A DNA stretch of 6,562 nucleotides, from assembly GCA_026710525.1 (NCBI GenBank), contig JAPOQT010000067.1, positions 1 through 6,562 of the forward strand, written 5' to 3'. Both the position numbers and the translations under genes were made by a program. Below the pieces are notes generated by a model. The model did not search any database. It saw only the letters and a program-made list of their open reading frames with translations, and was not told the DNA's origin. Of the stretch, positions 4,566 through 6,562 are shown piece after piece. Positions within the stretch are counted from its first letter, which is position 1. Each line of letters begins with the position of its first letter. Source of the DNA: Pseudomonadota bacterium (lineage in GTDB: Bacteria > Bdellovibrionota_B > Oligoflexia > Oligoflexales > Bin106).

Positions 4566-5738
4566 ATGAATCATATATCCCATTATTTCATGACTATCAT
4601 CACTCAACAAATAGCTCCGAAAACCCGGTGTGCCCTCATAACCTTCCTCGTCACGATCTCTACCTTACTCAGCTTACTAAGCACGAGTTGCTCTCATGAT
4701 TCACCACCAGGATTAGTACCTAACTTCAAAACTTTTTGGCATGATAGGGTGCCAAGTTCTACCACCTCAGATCTCCATTACTACATCACAGACGAACTTG
4801 ATAAAACGGTTATCATTGAACAAATTGTCGAGTCACCTATGGTTATTATCGTCAACCTAGCCACCAATCGCTCAACGATTATCAAAGATCGAATCGTTAT
4901 TGACTCTTGGAATTCAGCAACCTCTGATCTTTCGGGAGAGTGGCATGTCCGTAATGGCGTGTCGATACCGCAAATGACACCACCAGGAATTTACACTCTC
5001 CATGAAATGGACCACTGTCCTCCGTGGTTACCGTCAGATCCCGTAGGATTTGAAAAAACAAATGATGATGAACAAGATTACTTAAATCGAATGAAGATTT
5101 TTGAAGAAAATCACGACCTATATGGACCTTGTGGTTACCATAATCCACTCGGTCATTACGCCCTATGGTTTTATGATGCTTATGGATTCCACGGTACCAC
5201 CATTGATCTTGAGTATATCCTCTCATTACCGACTGAAGCTAGACGAGTCAGTGGTGGCTGTATCCGCAACCCGATTAATAAAATCGAAAAACTATTTCAC
5301 CTTATTTTACAGCAAACATCTAACTATAGTGGGTTTCAACAAAGTATCAGAAACAACATTGCTGCGGCTGAGAAAAAAACCTTGGTGAAAAACATTGCTG
5401 ATACTTATGACGTTCGTTTTGTCATCGGTCATTTTAAAGGTGATCTACCATTTGTGAGAACACCAGCAGGTATTCAAACAGTGAAACTGAAAAGCAAGCT
5501 AATATGTGAAATTCAACATGATAATGTACCGATTTACTCATCTCATAGGTTCAATGATAACAGTCTCATTGGCTACTATAACAAAGGTGATATTATTGAA
5601 CCACTGAACGAGTTGATACCCGAAACAAGAAACCCTGTTCACACTCAGAATGGTTGGATTTCCCAATATTATACCGAAGGTTATTGTTCAAGTTATGATC
5701 ACTATTGGGAGAAAACCATCATCGCTAGGTCTCTCTAA
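4566..5738 (+). CDS. L,D-transpeptidase (YkuD domain) with C-terminal SH3-like region, probable lipoprotein
   Basis: A 390-residue envelope enzyme. A hydrophobic segment (about 23-40) ends in LLSTSC with Cys42, a lipobox-like site, though Ser at -3 is not ideal. The YkuD core spans about 91-290: the opening strand SPMVIIVNLAT, the TPPGIYTL motif (138-145, the usual TPxGxF), His209 in HGT and the catalytic Cys232 in SGGCIR, 23 residues apart as expected. The usual SHGC reads SGGC here. Such enzymes form 3-3 cross-links in peptidoglycan or attach proteins to it, acting in the periplasm. An insertion between about 147 and 192 carries Cys151 and Cys189, a possible disulfide. Residues about 305-375 (VPIYSS, IGYYNKGDIIE, NGWISQYY) look like a bacterial SH3 domain, a common wall-binding module. 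GAGG lies 9 bases before the ATG. Its stop overlaps the convergent protease gene. Confidence 0.9.
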   Translation: MNHISHYFMTIITQQIAPKTRCALITFLVTISTLLSLLSTSCSHDSPPGLVPNFKTFWHDRVPSSTTSDLHYYITDELDKTVIIEQIVESPMVIIVNLATNRSTIIKDRIVIDSWNSATSDLSGEWHVRNGVSIPQMTPPGIYTLHEMDHCPPWLPSDPVGFEKTNDDEQDYLNRMKIFEENHDLYGPCGYHNPLGHYALWFYDAYGFHGTTIDLEYILSLPTEARRVSGGCIRNPINKIEKLFHLILQQTSNYSGFQQSIRNNIAAAEKKTLVKNIADTYDVRFVIGHFKGDLPFVRTPAGIQTVKLKSKLICEIQHDNVPIYSSHRFNDNSLIGYYNKGDIIEPLNELIPETRNPVHTQNGWISQYYTEGYCSSYDHYWEKTIIARSL

Positions 5739-6562
5739 TTAGCTGAGCTACCAAGTATTGATCCAACACTCTTTTTTTGTTGGAGTCGCGTACTGTAATC
5801 CCTCGTGATTGCAAGAGCTTCTTCGAGAACAAAATCACTATTCATCCCAAAATAGATCTGCTTAATTTCAGCTAATACCTGCTCAACTGAGAGATTAAAT
5901 ATTTTTTGCTTAATTAAAATCTGATCAATCTCAGAATAGGCCTGTGATGGGGCAAGGGTAAGACTATCCGCTGCCATAACCCTTTGACTAATCGATTGGA
6001 TCAGGGCAAAGTCGTCGCTTTTTTGCTGGCGCTCCCTTGACTGCTTTTTTAAAGCGTTAATGAGTTGAGTATTTAAAAATGGCTCAGCGGCATTAATATC
6101 TTCTACGGCCGGCAACGTTTCCTTGTTGTTGAGCACATTCTGACGATCTCTTTCTGTGCGACCAAGGGACTCAGTTAAAGAGATAATCTGAATGTCAGAG
6201 AGTAATCCTGTTTCTTGCACAGAGTGACCAGAAGCACCAAAAAACTTGGCTGTGGTCACTTTGAAAATAGCTTTTCTTTTATCATGGTCTTCAATATATA
6301 AAGTATTATCCGTATAAAATCGAGTTTGCATGGTGCCCTTACCTGAGGTTGTTGAGTCTCCAATCACAAGACCACGAGCATGATCTTGGATCACCTGGGC
6401 AATCAGTTCACTTAAACTGCCTGACATTTTGTTCACCAGCACCACAAGTGGCACATCTTTAAAGAGTAAGGGGGCCGCATCTTCCGATAGATTAATCTTC
6501 AAAAGACTTTTGGCTCTGCCAGGAGCTCTTGCCAGGACCTGAAAACCATGTTCAGAGTGTAA
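5735..6562 (-). CDS. prc: C-terminal processing (tail-specific) protease, Prc/Tsp-like, C-terminal part
   Basis: The gene enters from the right edge without a start; 275 residues are visible. The S41 peptidase core is clear: PLVVLVNKMSGSLSE with catalytic Ser49, then the general-base Lys75 in TSGKGTMQ. Ser-Lys spacing is 26, one more than in E. coli Prc. The core closes with TGLLSDI (118-124), equivalent to KGVTPDI in Prc. A charged helical C-terminal region follows (about 130-275), with a TLP at 149-151 like the NALPW segment of Prc and an ending LEEALAITRDY like the tail of the DUF3340 domain, but shorter. The family is periplasmic and degrades proteins from their C-termini; E. coli Prc controls the peptidoglycan hydrolase MepS, which would fit a neighbour acting on peptidoglycan. 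The PDZ domain and signal should lie outside. A TTG at 6502 is internal, not the start, since the frame is open to the edge. Confidence 0.88.
   Translation of the reverse strand, partial: LHSEHGFQVLARAPGRAKSLLKINLSEDAAPLLFKDVPLVVLVNKMSGSLSELIAQVIQDHARGLVIGDSTTSGKGTMQTRFYTDNTLYIEDHDKRKAIFKVTTAKFFGASGHSVQETGLLSDIQIISLTESLGRTERDRQNVLNNKETLPAVEDINAAEPFLNTQLINALKKQSRERQQKSDDFALIQSISQRVMAADSLTLAPSQAYSEIDQILIKQKIFNLSVEQVLAEIKQIYFGMNSDFVLEEALAITRDYSTRLQQKKSVGSILGSSAN

Noticed and set aside
4897..5388. Two frames of about 100 residues overlapping the L,D-transpeptidase
   Set aside because: Both are shadows of a well-supported YkuD gene and show no recognisable motif or start site.
5763..5783. Inverted repeat CCAACA / TGTTGG around a T-rich loop
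   Set aside because: It lies within the Prc-like coding region and the T run is in the loop, not after the stem, so it is not a terminator for the plus-strand gene.

Overview
The window looks like a piece of a Gram-negative chromosome, most likely from a proteobacterium. The reasons are two lipoprotein-type signal peptides, a Prc/Tsp-like tail-specific protease with its C-terminal extension, a YkuD L,D-transpeptidase, and a DUF2796/ZrgA-type protein next to a LolD/MacB-type ABC ATPase, a pairing known from gammaproteobacteria such as Vibrio. The DNA is moderately A+T-rich by eye. The lineage cannot be fixed more closely. No tRNA, rRNA, CRISPR array, insertion sequence or phage gene was seen.

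Left part (1-2014, minus strand): a compact operon read right to left. It starts with a His/Asp-rich DUF2796 periplasmic protein (ZrgA-like), followed 13 nt later by an ABC ATPase. The ATPase stop overlaps the start of a membrane permease (ATGA overlap), of which only the first 38 codons are in the window. In Vibrio, genes of this kind form a zinc-responsive uptake locus, so a zinc (or other metal) role is the best inference. The operon leader is a 340-base gap with a candidate promoter, a 14-bp palindrome and a perfect 10-bp hairpin that may end the preceding gene.

Middle (2015-3470): a minus-strand gene for an acidic, Ser/Asp-rich lipoprotein of unrecognised family. A divergent, very A+T-rich intergenic region follows. 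It holds a candidate sigma-70 promoter, an 11-bp tandem repeat inside that promoter, an AT hairpin near the expected transcription start, and a leader with two mutually exclusive hairpins followed by a run of seven T.

Right part (3471-6562): a plus-strand pair encoding a secreted trypsin-fold (S1) serine protease and, 72 bases on, an L,D-transpeptidase with a probable lipoprotein-type signal and a C-terminal SH3-like region. This pair runs head-on into a minus-strand Prc-like C-terminal processing protease, and the two stop codons overlap by 4 bases. All complete products have export signals except the ABC ATPase. The Prc fragment lacks its N-terminus, but the family is periplasmic, so the region is a cluster of cell-envelope functions: metal handling, peptidoglycan cross-linking and envelope proteolysis. 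No clearly new system is evident. The most unusual points are the protease's apparently propeptide-free N-terminus, its possible leader attenuator, the promoter repeat and the unknown acidic lipoprotein.
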